Positions 35,030-44,437 of a DNA stretch of 64,000 nucleotides are shown here, one piece after another. Under the pieces are notes generated by a model that ran no database searches, had not been told where the DNA came from, and worked only from the letters and a program-made list of their open reading frames with translations. The stretch's first letter is position 1. The number at the start of each line of letters is the position of its first letter. This stretch comes from CAWCTD01 sp963798455 (GTDB lineage Bacteria > Acidobacteriota > Terriglobia > Bryobacterales > Bryobacteraceae): the NCBI GenBank assembly GCA_963798455.1, contig CAWCTD010000003.1:1426001-1490000 (forward strand), written 5' to 3'. A program made the translations under genes and the position numbers.

Positions 35030-36222
35030 CTTCTCCAGAACGTCGACTCCGCGGGCGCTTGATACGCGATCGCCAGGTGCGGAGTCTCGATGCGGACTTG
35101 CCCCGCATACAGGCTGTCCACGCCGGCGGCCGTCAGTCCGGTGGTGAGCAAGGTTCGCTCCACGGGATACGGGGGCTTCCCCGTGAGGAACATGGTCTCG
35201 ATGTGGTGTACCTGCGGGCTGAAAAAGTTCGCCAGCGTCGTGCGCCCATCCGGCATCGGCAAGTACATCTGGGTCGAGAAGGGCTTCGCCACACCCTCCA
35301 GAGAAGCGGCAAAATTGAAGTCGCGCACCAATCCGTCCATGAGCAGCATCGTACAGAGCAACCCGTCCTGATGCTCGTAGCGGTACGCGACCGGGTTCTT
35401 GACCAGCCGCTGCATGTCGTCCAGCGTGGGGAAGATGTCATTGAAGCCGGCCCGGGCGGGCGTGAGCGTGTGGCTGCGCGTCAGCGCCGCGTTCATTAGC
35501 TCCAGCGGCCACACCCCCTGCCGGCAGGCGTCCCAAAACCCTTCGCGGCGGTACGCCCTCAGCCACTTGACGCCGGTTTCGCCCCCCTTGCGGCGCTCCA
35601 CCATGCACTGGATGGTTTCCAGACCGTGGAAGTCGTAGCTGTCGACGCCGCCATAACAAACGCACATCGCTTCCCGCACGCGCGCGCCGGCTGGGAGGTC
35701 GACCGGCGGAATGCGCCACGTCACGGGCAGGCTCGATCCCGCCATGAACGGGAACCCGAGTTGTTTCGAGGCGTCGTACATTTCGCGCGCCCATTCCCAC
35801 TTCCACGAGAGGTGCTTATCGCTGAACACCGGCACGGACCGGCCGCTGGCCTTGAACACATCCACCACTTGCGTGAAGAACTGATACCGCGGGTACTGCA
35901 CCTGGCCCTTCTCGGTGCGCGGATAACTTCCGTGCTCTCCGACGATCACCACCCCGTCCACCGCCAGTTTCCCGGTACCGCACGTCAGCGCTTCGGCGAT
36001 CGTGGGGTAGATCTTCATTTGAGAAAAACGCGCGGCACGGTCCTTGCTGAGGTCGTCACGTCCGACTTGATCGACATACAGCGCGACCAGATCCATGGGC
36101 GGGTGATGGTGCTCGCCATTCCAGCCGTATCCCTCCAGGAACCGGTCGACGATATGCTGCGCGTGCGAGTACTTCCGGTAGACGGTCGTGACCGCTGCGA
36201 TCTTGGGACGCTTCACCGCCAT
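35026..36222 (-). CDS. Conserved hypothetical protein, cytoplasmic paralogue
   Basis: A 398-residue protein starting MAVKRPKIAAVTTVYRKYSHAQHI, without a signal peptide. ATG 36222 is chosen because the paralogous similarity begins there; the very long antisense extension to 37896 overlaps the dipeptidase gene and is not coding. Conserved blocks shared with its neighbour are IVGEHGSYPRTEKGQ near 103, YPRYQFFTQVVDVFKASGR, DKHLSW near 142, MAGSSLPVTWRIPPVDLPAG and DFHGLETIQCMVERRKGGE. No function is recognised. First gene of the pair, divergent from the dipeptidase gene. Confidence 0.72.
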   Translation of the reverse strand: MAVKRPKIAAVTTVYRKYSHAQHIVDRFLEGYGWNGEHHHPPMDLVALYVDQVGRDDLSKDRAARFSQMKIYPTIAEALTCGTGKLAVDGVVIVGEHGSYPRTEKGQVQYPRYQFFTQVVDVFKASGRSVPVFSDKHLSWKWEWAREMYDASKQLGFPFMAGSSLPVTWRIPPVDLPAGARVREAMCVCYGGVDSYDFHGLETIQCMVERRKGGETGVKWLRAYRREGFWDACRQGVWPLELMNAALTRSHTLTPARAGFNDIFPTLDDMQRLVKNPVAYRYEHQDGLLCTMLLMDGLVRDFNFAASLEGVAKPFSTQMYLPMPDGRTTLANFFSPQVHHIETMFLTGKPPYPVERTLLTTGLTAAGVDSLYAGQVRIETPHLAIAYQAPAESTFWRR

Positions 36223-36267
36223 ACAACGCTCGATTCCGGTTATTATAGTCCCTTCGTGAGGTGTCCG

Positions 36268-37473
36268 ATGCGGAAGGCGTGGTGGAGAGTGATACTTGCC
36301 GCTGGTTTGACGGGGTGCTCCGTGAGCGTACCGGTCGCCGATCGGGCGCGTACGCTTCATCAGAACTCTCTGGTGTTCGACGCTCATATCCATGCGATCG
36401 AGCGCGAGTTCTATCACGGCGGCGACATCAGCCAGCGGAAACCGGATGGACAGTTCGACCTTTCTCGCGCCCGGGAAGGCGGCCTGGGCGCGATGTTCTT
36501 CTCCTTCTACGTCACCGAAGACTACTATCCGGGCCGCTTCGAGACCAAGCAGGCGCTGCGGCTGATCGACACCTGCCTTCAACAGATCAAGGCCAACAGC
36601 GGCGCTATCGAGCTTGCCCTGAACGCCAGCGACGTGGAACGGATACACAGGGCCGGCAAGATCGCGGCGGTGCTCGACATTGAAGGAACCTTTGATCTGG
36701 ACGGCGATCTGGGAGTAATGCGCGACTTCTACCGGCTGGGACTCCGCTCGATGCAGCTCTCCGCCCACAATTGGGACACCAATTTCGCGGACTCCTGCTG
36801 CTCGCCGCCCAAGTGGCACGGCCTGAACGATCAGGGACGCGCGTGGATTCGCGAAGCGAACCGCCTTGGCATGGTGGTCAATGTCTCGCATGCTTCCGAT
36901 GAGGCCATCTCCCAGGCGATCGATGTCAGCATGGATCCCGTGATCGCGACCCACCATGGACTGCGTGAGCTCAATGACATCCCGCGCAATATGCCGGACT
37001 GGCTGCTCAAGAAGCTCGCGGCCAAGGGCGGCTTGTTCGGGATCCAGATCGGCAACGAGTTCCACAACCGCAAGCTCTACGACTACCGCTCCAAGAACGA
37101 AGGCAAACCCTTCTTTGACACCGAGGAGATCGCCAAGCGGAAGGAGCCGCTTACCATCCTCGATATCGATCGGATCGCGGGCCGCCAGTTCCCCATGCTC
37201 GCCTACAATGCGCCGGAAGATCTCAAGTTCACGGTGGATGATTGGGTCGGCGTGGTCGACCGGGCCATCCAACTCGTGGGCGAAGATCACGTCATTCTGG
37301 GGACGGATTTCGACGGCGGTCCGACGCTGTCCAGAGGCATGCGCGACGTGAGGGACCTGCCCCTGATCACGGCGGCGATGCTGCGCCGCGGCTATTCCGA
37401 GGAGCGCATCCGGAAGTTTCTGGGCGGCAATCTCCTCCGCGTCTTCCGCCAGATCACCGAAAAGGGGCGGTGA
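36268..37473 (+). CDS. Membrane dipeptidase (peptidase family M19), lipoprotein
   Basis: A 401-residue protein with lipobox LTGCS (Cys17), so it is anchored to a membrane from outside. ATG 36268 has GAGGTG at 36257-36262. M19 zinc-site motifs are VFDAHIHA near 40, AVLDIEGTFDLDGD near 130, VVNVSHASDEA near 210, THHGLRELNDIPRNMPD near 232 and the late LGTDFDGGPTLSRG near 350. Renal-dipeptidase-type enzymes cut dipeptides, including D-amino-acid forms. Two metal histidine positions differ in wording from canonical versions (DAHIH), so substrate could differ. Confidence 0.87.
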   Translation: MRKAWWRVILAAGLTGCSVSVPVADRARTLHQNSLVFDAHIHAIEREFYHGGDISQRKPDGQFDLSRAREGGLGAMFFSFYVTEDYYPGRFETKQALRLIDTCLQQIKANSGAIELALNASDVERIHRAGKIAAVLDIEGTFDLDGDLGVMRDFYRLGLRSMQLSAHNWDTNFADSCCSPPKWHGLNDQGRAWIREANRLGMVVNVSHASDEAISQAIDVSMDPVIATHHGLRELNDIPRNMPDWLLKKLAAKGGLFGIQIGNEFHNRKLYDYRSKNEGKPFFDTEEIAKRKEPLTILDIDRIAGRQFPMLAYNAPEDLKFTVDDWVGVVDRAIQLVGEDHVILGTDFDGGPTLSRGMRDVRDLPLITAAMLRRGYSEERIRKFLGGNLLRVFRQITEKGR

Positions 37474-37503
37474 CAACGGTGTCCTGTCTCTAATATCTGA
37501 ATC

Positions 37504-38406
37504 ATGAATGGCGCGACCATCGTCGTGGCGGGAGCTACCGGTAATCTCGGCGGCCGTATCGTGAGAGCTTTGCTCGAACGGGGAGCCAGCGTAAGAGCGC
37601 TTGTCCGCCAGGGCACCGCGCGAGACAGGCTTGATCGTCTGCAGGGGCTCGGCATAGCGGTTGTCAGTGCCGACTTGAGCGGCGCTTCCCAAGTGACACC
37701 GGCGTGCTCCGGCGCCTCCTGCGTGGTTTCCGCGCTGCAGGGATTGCGGGACGTGATTATGGACGCGCAAACGGTTCTGATCGAGGCCGCGATCAAGGCC
37801 AACGTGCCGCGTTTTATCCCGTCCGACTACTCGATCGATTTCACCAAGTTTCCACCCGGAGAGAATCGCAATCTCGATCTGCGCCGCGACTTCCACAAGC
37901 GCCTCGATAAGAGTTCGATTTCAGCCACCACGATCTTCACCGGCGCGTTTGCCGACATGCTGACCGGTCAGATGCCGCTCATTCTCTTCAAACGGAAGCG
38001 AGTCCTCTATTGGGGCGACGCGGACCAGCGCATGGACTTCACGACGATCGACGACACGGCCGCATTCACGGCGAGCGCGGCTCTTGATCCCTCTACCCCC
38101 CGCTTTCTACGAATTGCTGGCGATCAACTCAGCGCCCGGGAACTGACGGCGGTCGTAAGTGAGGTGACTGGAACGGAGTTCCGCCTTTTCCGCGCCGGAG
38201 GCCTGGGAATGCTCGGGACGCTTATCAAGGTAGCGCGCACGCTCGCTCCCGGAGAGAGGGAACTCTACCCGGCATGGCAGGGAATGCAGTACATGCGCAA
38301 CATGTTCGATGGCCGGGCGAAGCTGGAGCCGCTCGACAACGATCGCTATCCCGGTATTCGCTGGACGACGGCGCGGGATGTGCTCTCAGCGCGTCCAGTT
38401 AGCTAG
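37504..38406 (+). CDS. NmrA-like atypical short-chain reductase
   Basis: A 300-residue NAD(P)-binding protein with an N-terminal Rossmann motif VVAGATGNLGGRIVRAL and ALVRQG near 37, typical of NmrA and isoflavone/phenylcoumaran reductase-like proteins. The stretch VPRFIPSDYSIDFTKFPPGE near 101 carries the lysine position used by plant-type reductases. No membrane segments. It could reduce aromatic alcohols or act as a redox sensor. It follows the dipeptidase by 30 bp and may be co-transcribed. Paralogue of the NmrA-like gene at 43484 only in fold. Confidence 0.82.
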   Translation: MNGATIVVAGATGNLGGRIVRALLERGASVRALVRQGTARDRLDRLQGLGIAVVSADLSGASQVTPACSGASCVVSALQGLRDVIMDAQTVLIEAAIKANVPRFIPSDYSIDFTKFPPGENRNLDLRRDFHKRLDKSSISATTIFTGAFADMLTGQMPLILFKRKRVLYWGDADQRMDFTTIDDTAAFTASAALDPSTPRFLRIAGDQLSARELTAVVSEVTGTEFRLFRAGGLGMLGTLIKVARTLAPGERELYPAWQGMQYMRNMFDGRAKLEPLDNDRYPGIRWTTARDVLSARPVS

Positions 38407-38412
38407 CGACGC

Positions 38413-40839
38413 TCACTTCGCTCCCGGCACGATGGCGGTCATGAAAGGCTGCGATTGGAACGTGATGGTTGCGGGTTTGAGGCCGCGAGCCTCGGCGGTT
38501 ACGGTGATGCTCCCCGGCTTGAGCGTCGAGCGCACCAGGGCCGTGGCGATGCCGGCCTGAGCTTTCATCGGGTTGGCCCAAATCGAAGCATCTCCTATCA
38601 CCGCGCCAACGCCAGCCACGCTGAACTTGACGTGGTCGTCCCCCAGCGGCTCCAGCGTGCCGTGCGCGTCGCGGACATAGGCGCGCACCAGCACGAAATC
38701 CGAGCCATCCGCCACCAGGCCGCGCCCGGACTCTTCCACGGCCAGCGTTAACTGGGACGGCACGCCGGCTGTGCGGACCACCTGCGTCGCCACGACCTTC
38801 CCGCCGATCAGACCCTCGGCCTTGAGCTCTCCCGGGATCCATTTGCGCGTCGGCTTCTGACCGTTTTCAAAAGACGCGGATTGCTCATAGTGGCCCATCG
38901 AATAATTCAAGCCGGCGAAGGTGACCGGCGGGTGCGGCAGCCTCGATGTCTTGTCCGGCTCCTTCACGCCGATTTCCTTGCCGTCCTGGCTCAGGCGCAC
39001 TTGCTCGCAGTTGCTGAGGACGGTCACATCCGCGGGCGCGCCCGGCATCCAATAGGTCGCGATGAAGACCATCGGGCCGTCGTCGAGCTCGGGAACATGC
39101 ACGTCCGGCGGCCGCTGGCTGGCGAACAGATAGTAGTCGAACTTCGGCACGCGGAACAGATCCAGGAATCCGCCATAGAAGGGATTGTGATGATAGCCGC
39201 GCTGGGCGTCGATGCCCGCCCACAGGCCGAAGCCGCTGATGCCCGCCATGCTGTACTGCCGCTCCATCCCCCGCAGGTGGCCCTGGGTCTGCCGCAGCAT
39301 GGCCGGCTCACCCCAGTCCCGCCGGACGCGGTAGGGTCCGTTCTGGTCGTCCCAGTTGTCCACGGCGTCGCCCCACTCACGGGTCCAGATGGGCTTGCCG
39401 GTGGTCTGCCCCCGACCGTAAAGCACGTCGTACTGCGCGGCGTATGGACGCCCGCCGTCGGAGGCGGCATAGCACTGGTCGCCGGGGTACTCCGCGTGGA
39501 CGATCTGATAGACGGTCTTAGCGAACTCCTCGGTGTAGCCGGTCTCGTTCAAGATTGGCTCCCAGAGAATAACCGAGGGGTGATTGCGCTCCCACCGGAC
39601 CATGTCCCGCGCGCCTTGATACGCGCGCTCGACGAAGACGCCGGGCCGAAACCACTGCCAGCCGGGATTCGACACGATGACCATCATTCCCAGCTCGTCG
39701 GCGGCGTCCATCAGCCCGGGGCTGAACGGATAGTGACACCGCAGCGACAAGGCGCCGGCTTCGCGCAGCAGCTTGATGTCGCGGTATTGGCCCGAATCCG
39801 GCAGGGCGTTGCCGACGTAGACAAAGTCCTGATGGCGGTTCACGCCGGTGGCGATGAGCCGCTCTCCGTTGATCCAGAAGCCGTCCTTGTCAAAGCGAAT
39901 CGTTCGGATGCCCACCCGCGTCACGCGCTTGTCCGCCGGGCGGTCGCCGTCGTAGACCTCGGTCACCAGCGTGTAGAGATTGGGGTGGTAGGGGTGCCAG
40001 AGCTGAGGTTTGGACACGTCGAAGGAACCGGAGAAAACGCCGTCGGCTCCGGGCTGGATGGATGCGGTGCGGGAGAACTGCGCGACCTGGCGCCCTTGGG
40101 AATCGACAAGAGAGTTCTTTACAGTGCAGTTGCTGGCAGTGCCATCTTCGTTCTTCACTTCCACCTTGACGTCAACGGTCGCGGCTTCGGCGGTCACCCG
40201 CGGATAGGTCACGAAAACTCCGCCGCCTGCGACCTTGTTGGCACAAACGGCGTCCGTCACGTGCAGTTTGTCGGTGACGTACATCCACACATTCCGGTAC
40301 AGCCCGCCCAAGTAGGTGAAGTCCAACTGGTTCTGCGGCTTGCCGGGCGGCACGTCGGGATTGTCCGAATTGTCCAGGCGCAGCGCGAGCAGGTTGTCGG
40401 CCTTGCCGTATTGCACCATGTCGGTGAGGTCCACGGTGAACGGAAGGTAGCCGCCATAGTGCGTGAGCACGCGCTTGCCGTTGAACCAGACGTCGGCCAC
40501 CTGCATGGCGCCCTCGAACTCGACGAAGATCTTCTTCCCCTTCCAGCTTTCTTCCGCCGTGAAGTGGCGGCGATACCAGCAAACGCCCTGGAAGTTGGTC
40601 ATGCCGCTGGCATTCTCCGGCTCCAGCCGGACCGCGTGGGGCGTGTTGACGCGCTCCCAGCGCGCGTCGGCGAAGGCCGGGGTGCTGAAGGCCTCCTGCG
40701 GGACGGGCTTGTCGACGCGGTAGAACCTCCAGCCCTGGTTGAGGCTCAGGGTGGCGCCGGGCAACTGCGGGCCCGTGGCCGCAGCCGAGGCCAGGGCGAC
40801 CAGAGCAAGGGAAAGACATAGCGATTTGAGTGCTGTCAT
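38413..40839 (-). CDS. GH2-family glycoside hydrolase (beta-galactosidase-like), secreted
   Basis: An 808-residue enzyme with a signal peptide (LVALASAAATG). Sugar-binding domain (LNQGWRFYRVDKPVP, DVWFNGKRVLTHYGGYLPF), immunoglobulin-like domain and TIM-barrel are in normal GH2 order. Acid/base Glu lies in LWEPILNETGY near 432 and the nucleophile Glu in WTREWGDAVDN near 487. The C-terminal part resembles DUF4982/invasin-like beta domains (LVRAYVRDAHGTLEPLGDD). ATG 40839 is preferred because it starts the signal peptide; ATG 40863 is possible. Likely target is beta-galactoside or beta-mannoside. Confidence 0.88.
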   Translation of the reverse strand: MTALKSLCLSLALVALASAAATGPQLPGATLSLNQGWRFYRVDKPVPQEAFSTPAFADARWERVNTPHAVRLEPENASGMTNFQGVCWYRRHFTAEESWKGKKIFVEFEGAMQVADVWFNGKRVLTHYGGYLPFTVDLTDMVQYGKADNLLALRLDNSDNPDVPPGKPQNQLDFTYLGGLYRNVWMYVTDKLHVTDAVCANKVAGGGVFVTYPRVTAEAATVDVKVEVKNEDGTASNCTVKNSLVDSQGRQVAQFSRTASIQPGADGVFSGSFDVSKPQLWHPYHPNLYTLVTEVYDGDRPADKRVTRVGIRTIRFDKDGFWINGERLIATGVNRHQDFVYVGNALPDSGQYRDIKLLREAGALSLRCHYPFSPGLMDAADELGMMVIVSNPGWQWFRPGVFVERAYQGARDMVRWERNHPSVILWEPILNETGYTEEFAKTVYQIVHAEYPGDQCYAASDGGRPYAAQYDVLYGRGQTTGKPIWTREWGDAVDNWDDQNGPYRVRRDWGEPAMLRQTQGHLRGMERQYSMAGISGFGLWAGIDAQRGYHHNPFYGGFLDLFRVPKFDYYLFASQRPPDVHVPELDDGPMVFIATYWMPGAPADVTVLSNCEQVRLSQDGKEIGVKEPDKTSRLPHPPVTFAGLNYSMGHYEQSASFENGQKPTRKWIPGELKAEGLIGGKVVATQVVRTAGVPSQLTLAVEESGRGLVADGSDFVLVRAYVRDAHGTLEPLGDDHVKFSVAGVGAVIGDASIWANPMKAQAGIATALVRSTLKPGSITVTAEARGLKPATITFQSQPFMTAIVPGAK

Positions 40840-41023
40840 GTCGTTGTGTTTCGTCCGTTCCATAGGATACCCCGCGACAACTGCGCCTTGCGGAGGCGAA
40901 GACTGCTCCCGCAGAAAAGATGCGACTCGCTGGATCAACGGAAGGCGGCTGGGTGTAGACTGAACAGGGGCCGGGAGTCCAAACTGGAATCTCCGGTCTA
41001 GAGTCCAGAGGAGTCGTCGGAAA

Positions 41024-42109
41024 ATGAGACGTTCTTACGCATGGCCCGTGGCAGTTCTGGCCACCCTCAGCCTGTTGGCTGGGGGCGCCTTGGCCCAGCC
41101 CGCAACGGATTTTCTCGCCAATTCGGCGGCCGGGCTGAAGACCCTCCAGACTTGGTATGTGCCGGATACGGGCTTATGGGAAACGACGAATTGGTGGAAC
41201 GCGGCGAACGGGGTAACGGTGCTCGTGCGCTACTCGAAATTGAGCGCCTCTTCGGAATTTCTGCCCGTGATCGCGAACACCTTCGAGCGCAATTCCAACG
41301 GCAAGTTTCCAGATTTTCTAAACGAGTACTGGGACGATGAAGGCTGGTGGGCGATGGCCTGGGCCGGCGCTTATGAGTTGACGCACGAGGCGCGTTATCT
41401 TGACATGGCGGACCGGATCTTCGTCGATATGACGAAGGGTTGGGATGACACTTGCGGCGGCGGCATCTGGTGGAGAAAGGACAAGCGCTACAAGAATGCC
41501 ATTGCCAACGAGTTGTTCCTTTCCGTGGCCGCCACCCTGGCGAATCTTACAAAGAACCCGCATCAACGGGCCGGTTACCTGGACTGGGCGCAACGGGAAT
41601 GGCAGTGGTTTGCGGCATCCGGCATGATCAATCCAGAGAATCTAGTGAACGACGGGCTGGATTCCGCGTGCCGGAATAACCATCGAACGACTTGGACCTA
41701 TAATCAGGGGGTGATCTTAGGGGGTTTGAGCGCGCTGGCCAAACAAACCGGCGATGCGAAACTCCTGGAGCGCGCGCAGTCCATCGCATCGGCGACGATC
41801 TCTCAGCTCGCCGACAAGGATGGCATCCTCCACGATTCTTGTGAACCCCGCTGCGGGAACGATGGCGTACAGTTCAAGGGCATTTTCGTGCGGAATCTGG
41901 CAACGCTGAACGCGGCTGCTCCAGATCCCCGGTTCCGGCGCTTCCTGCAAACGAACGCGGAAAAGATCTGGCAGGTTGGGGACCCGGATCACCGGTTTGG
42001 AGTGGTGTGGTCCGGACCTTCCGAAGTGAAAAACGCCGCAACCCAGATTTCCGCCCTGGACGCCCTGGTGGCCGCGGCCGAAGCGACCGGCGCCGCCGCC
42101 AAGCCCTAG
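41024..42109 (+). CDS. GH76-family (alpha-1,6-mannanase-like) hydrolase, secreted
   Basis: A 361-residue protein with a signal peptide (GGALAQP near residue 24). The alpha/alpha-barrel of GH76 is indicated by LLNEYWDDEGWWAMAW-type sequence, where the adjacent Asp pair (near 103-104) matches the catalytic DD of GH76, and by WDDTCGGGIWWRKDKRYKNA near 142, ANELFLSVAATLAN and TYNQGVILGGLSAL near 225. It would cut alpha-1,6-mannan such as fungal cell-wall mannan. AGGAG lies 12 bases upstream. Divergent from the GH2 gene. Confidence 0.88.
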   Translation: MRRSYAWPVAVLATLSLLAGGALAQPATDFLANSAAGLKTLQTWYVPDTGLWETTNWWNAANGVTVLVRYSKLSASSEFLPVIANTFERNSNGKFPDFLNEYWDDEGWWAMAWAGAYELTHEARYLDMADRIFVDMTKGWDDTCGGGIWWRKDKRYKNAIANELFLSVAATLANLTKNPHQRAGYLDWAQREWQWFAASGMINPENLVNDGLDSACRNNHRTTWTYNQGVILGGLSALAKQTGDAKLLERAQSIASATISQLADKDGILHDSCEPRCGNDGVQFKGIFVRNLATLNAAAPDPRFRRFLQTNAEKIWQVGDPDHRFGVVWSGPSEVKNAATQISALDALVAAAEATGAAAKP

Positions 42110-42249
42110 TGTGTTGTCCCGGCTAATTCTTTGCAGCGGCGCATCTTCCCCGAACGCCCTTTGGGTGGCTTTGATCATCATCAGCGCCCCTGGGTGTGGC
42201 AAACCGGGCTAAAATCACAACTGGAGGCGGTTCGCTCAGGAATATCCCC

Positions 42250-43422
42250 ATGCGCAAGACGTCAGTGGAGCGCGCTGTCGTTGCGGTGCTCCTGGCTGCC
42301 TCGCTCCTTTCGTGCGGCCGCCCCCCCAGAACTATCGAGCATAAGGCTTCCGCGCGGCAATACTCCGAGCCGGTTCCCCGCAGCCGCTCCGTCGATGACG
42401 TCGGCCGGTTCCTGGCGGGGCTGCCAGGCAGCGCAGGCGGCCCGTTCGTCGCTCTGGAGAACGAGGGTGCCTGGGAAGAGCACCGCCGGGAGTCCGATGC
42501 GGTCTGGAGGAAGGTCGACCAGACCTGGATGCCCGCCATCGGCCAATTCCAGAAGACGGAGCTGAGTGGGGAGTCCCTTGAAGACTCGATCATTTTTTAT
42601 CCGTTCAGCGGGCCGGACACGCTGATGCTCACCACCTTTTTCCCCCGTAATGCGGTCTACGTGATGGTGGGACTGGAGCCGGCGGGCACCTTGCCGCGGC
42701 CCAGGCGGATGACCGACGAAGAACTGGCCTCCTACCTGGCGGACGTGCGCGACACGGTTTCCTCGGAACTGGTGCGAAGTTTTTTCATCACCCGGGAGAT
42801 GGACAAGGAGTTCCGGGGCCAGGTGACCGACGGGCTGTTCGCGCCCATCCTCCTTCTGCTGACGAGGACGCATCACACGGTGCTCGGCTACCGCTATGTG
42901 CGGCTGGATGAGCGAGGGCGCATCATAGAGCGCGCCGCGGACTACAGGGCGCCCGGGAGGATCGGCAACAAGGGTGTGGAGATCGATTTCCGGACGGACG
43001 CCGACCAGTCCGTGCACAAGCTCTTCTACTTTTCGGTGAACCTCTCGGATGAGCGGCTCAGAGAGAACAAGCCGTTTCTGACGTTCCTTGCGGGCCTGAA
43101 GGGGATGACCACTTTCCTCAAAGCCACATCCTACATGCCGCACCAGCCGGGTTTCGTGACCATTCGGCGGGAAATCCTGGCGTACAGTGACGTGATCCTC
43201 CAGGATGACTCGGGCATCCCGTACCGCTTCTTCGATCCGGCGCGGTGGCAGGTGCAACTTTACGGCGGCTATACGAAACCCTACGGCAGTTTCCGCTACT
43301 TGGAGCAGCCGGACTTGAGAGCGGCTTACCAGACTCTCAAACCGAAGCCCCTCGGTTTCCGCATCGGCTACGGCTTCTCTCGCGTGCCCTCCAACCTCCA
43401 GCTCGCCAGACGGAAGCCCTGA
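42250..43422 (+). CDS. Hypothetical lipoprotein
   Basis: A 390-residue protein with a lipoprotein signal and lipobox LLSCG (Cys near 20). The mature part has no recognised domain. Visible features are a mixed alpha/beta segment with SIIFYPFSGPDTLMLTTFFP near 117, VRSFFITREMDKEF near 175, HKLFYFSVNLSDERLRE near 258 and an aromatic end (YGGYTKPYGSFRYLEQPDL). ATG 42250 starts the signal and has AGGAAT upstream. It may be an outer-membrane or periplasmic protein. Function unknown. Confidence 0.68.
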   Translation: MRKTSVERAVVAVLLAASLLSCGRPPRTIEHKASARQYSEPVPRSRSVDDVGRFLAGLPGSAGGPFVALENEGAWEEHRRESDAVWRKVDQTWMPAIGQFQKTELSGESLEDSIIFYPFSGPDTLMLTTFFPRNAVYVMVGLEPAGTLPRPRRMTDEELASYLADVRDTVSSELVRSFFITREMDKEFRGQVTDGLFAPILLLLTRTHHTVLGYRYVRLDERGRIIERAADYRAPGRIGNKGVEIDFRTDADQSVHKLFYFSVNLSDERLRENKPFLTFLAGLKGMTTFLKATSYMPHQPGFVTIRREILAYSDVILQDDSGIPYRFFDPARWQVQLYGGYTKPYGSFRYLEQPDLRAAYQTLKPKPLGFRIGYGFSRVPSNLQLARRKP

Positions 43423-43483
43423 ATCCTCAGCGCCCCGGCGATCATCCGTATGGGTGTAGAGTTCTGTGTGAAGGGGGGCACTC

Positions 43484-44437
43484 GTGACCGAAACACGAAC
43501 TATTGCGGTGGTGGGAGCGACGGGAGCGCAGGGAGGCGGCCTGGTTCGCGCGATCCTGAACGAGCCGTCAGGAGGCTTCGCCGCACGCGCCATCACCCGG
43601 GATGTCAACTCGGAAAAGGCAAGAGAGCTGGCGAAACTGGGAGCCGAGGTGGTGGCGGCCGACTTGGACGATGTGGAGAGCTTGAAGCGGGCTTTTCACG
43701 GCGCGCATGGAGCCTACTGCGTCACTTTCTTTTGGGCTCACTTCAGTCCCGAGAAAGAGATTGCCGGCGCCACGGCCATGGCCCAGGCAGCCAAGCACGC
43801 GGGCCTCAAGCACGTCATCTGGTCCACGCTGGAAGACACGCGCAAGTGGGTGCCTCTCAGCGACGGCCGCATGCCCACACTCATGGAGAAGTACAAGGTG
43901 CCTCACTTTGACGCCAAGGGCGAGGCCGACCAGATATTCCGCGATCTGAAGCTGCCGGTGACGTTCCTGCTTACGTCGTTCTACTGGGACAACTTCATCC
44001 ACTTCGGCATGGGCCCCAGGAAAGGCCCCGACGGAAACTTGGCCTTGACGCTACCCATGGGAGACAAGAAGCTCCCAGGAATGGCCGCGGAAGACATCGG
44101 CAAGTGCGCTTTCGGGCTCTTCAAGCGGGGCGGCGAGTTCGTCGGCAAGACCGTGGGCATCACCGGTGAGCACTTGACCGGGACGCAGATGGCCGCCGCA
44201 CTCACCAAGGCGTTAGGCCAGCAGGTGCTCTACAACGCCGTGACGCCCGAGGTCTACCGCGGCCTCGGCTTCCCAGGCGCCCAAGACCTGGGCAACATGT
44301 TCCAGTTCAAGCGGGATTTCGAGTCCTACTTCTGCGGCGCGCGCAGCGTGGAGTTTTCGCGCTCGCTCAACCCGGCACTGCAGACCTTCGAACAGTGGCT
44401 AGCGAAGAACAAGAGCCGCATTCCGCTCGACTCTTAA
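43484..44437 (+). CDS. NmrA/HSCARG-like NAD(P)-binding protein
   Basis: A 317-residue atypical short-chain dehydrogenase. The Rossmann motif is VVGATGAQGGGLVRA at residue 9, followed by AITRDVNSEKARELAKLGAE and VVAADLDDVESLKRAF, the HSCARG/NmrA pattern for NADPH sensing. A central HVIWSTLEDTRKWVPLSD and FLLTSFYWDNFIHFGMGP fit the family. It starts at GTG 43484 behind AAGGGGGG. The stop codon overlaps that of the convergent aldo/keto reductase gene (shared TTAA at 44434-44437). Confidence 0.87.
   Translation: MTETRTIAVVGATGAQGGGLVRAILNEPSGGFAARAITRDVNSEKARELAKLGAEVVAADLDDVESLKRAFHGAHGAYCVTFFWAHFSPEKEIAGATAMAQAAKHAGLKHVIWSTLEDTRKWVPLSDGRMPTLMEKYKVPHFDAKGEADQIFRDLKLPVTFLLTSFYWDNFIHFGMGPRKGPDGNLALTLPMGDKKLPGMAAEDIGKCAFGLFKRGGEFVGKTVGITGEHLTGTQMAAALTKALGQQVLYNAVTPEVYRGLGFPGAQDLGNMFQFKRDFESYFCGARSVEFSRSLNPALQTFEQWLAKNKSRIPLDS

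Noticed and set aside
35026..37896. A 956-codon open frame on the minus strand
   Set aside because: Only the part below 36222 shows protein-family conservation with its neighbour; the rest is antisense to the M19 dipeptidase gene and reflects high GC.
38881..40821. A 646-codon plus-strand open frame
   Set aside because: Antisense to the GH2 gene, which has signal peptide and both catalytic motifs.
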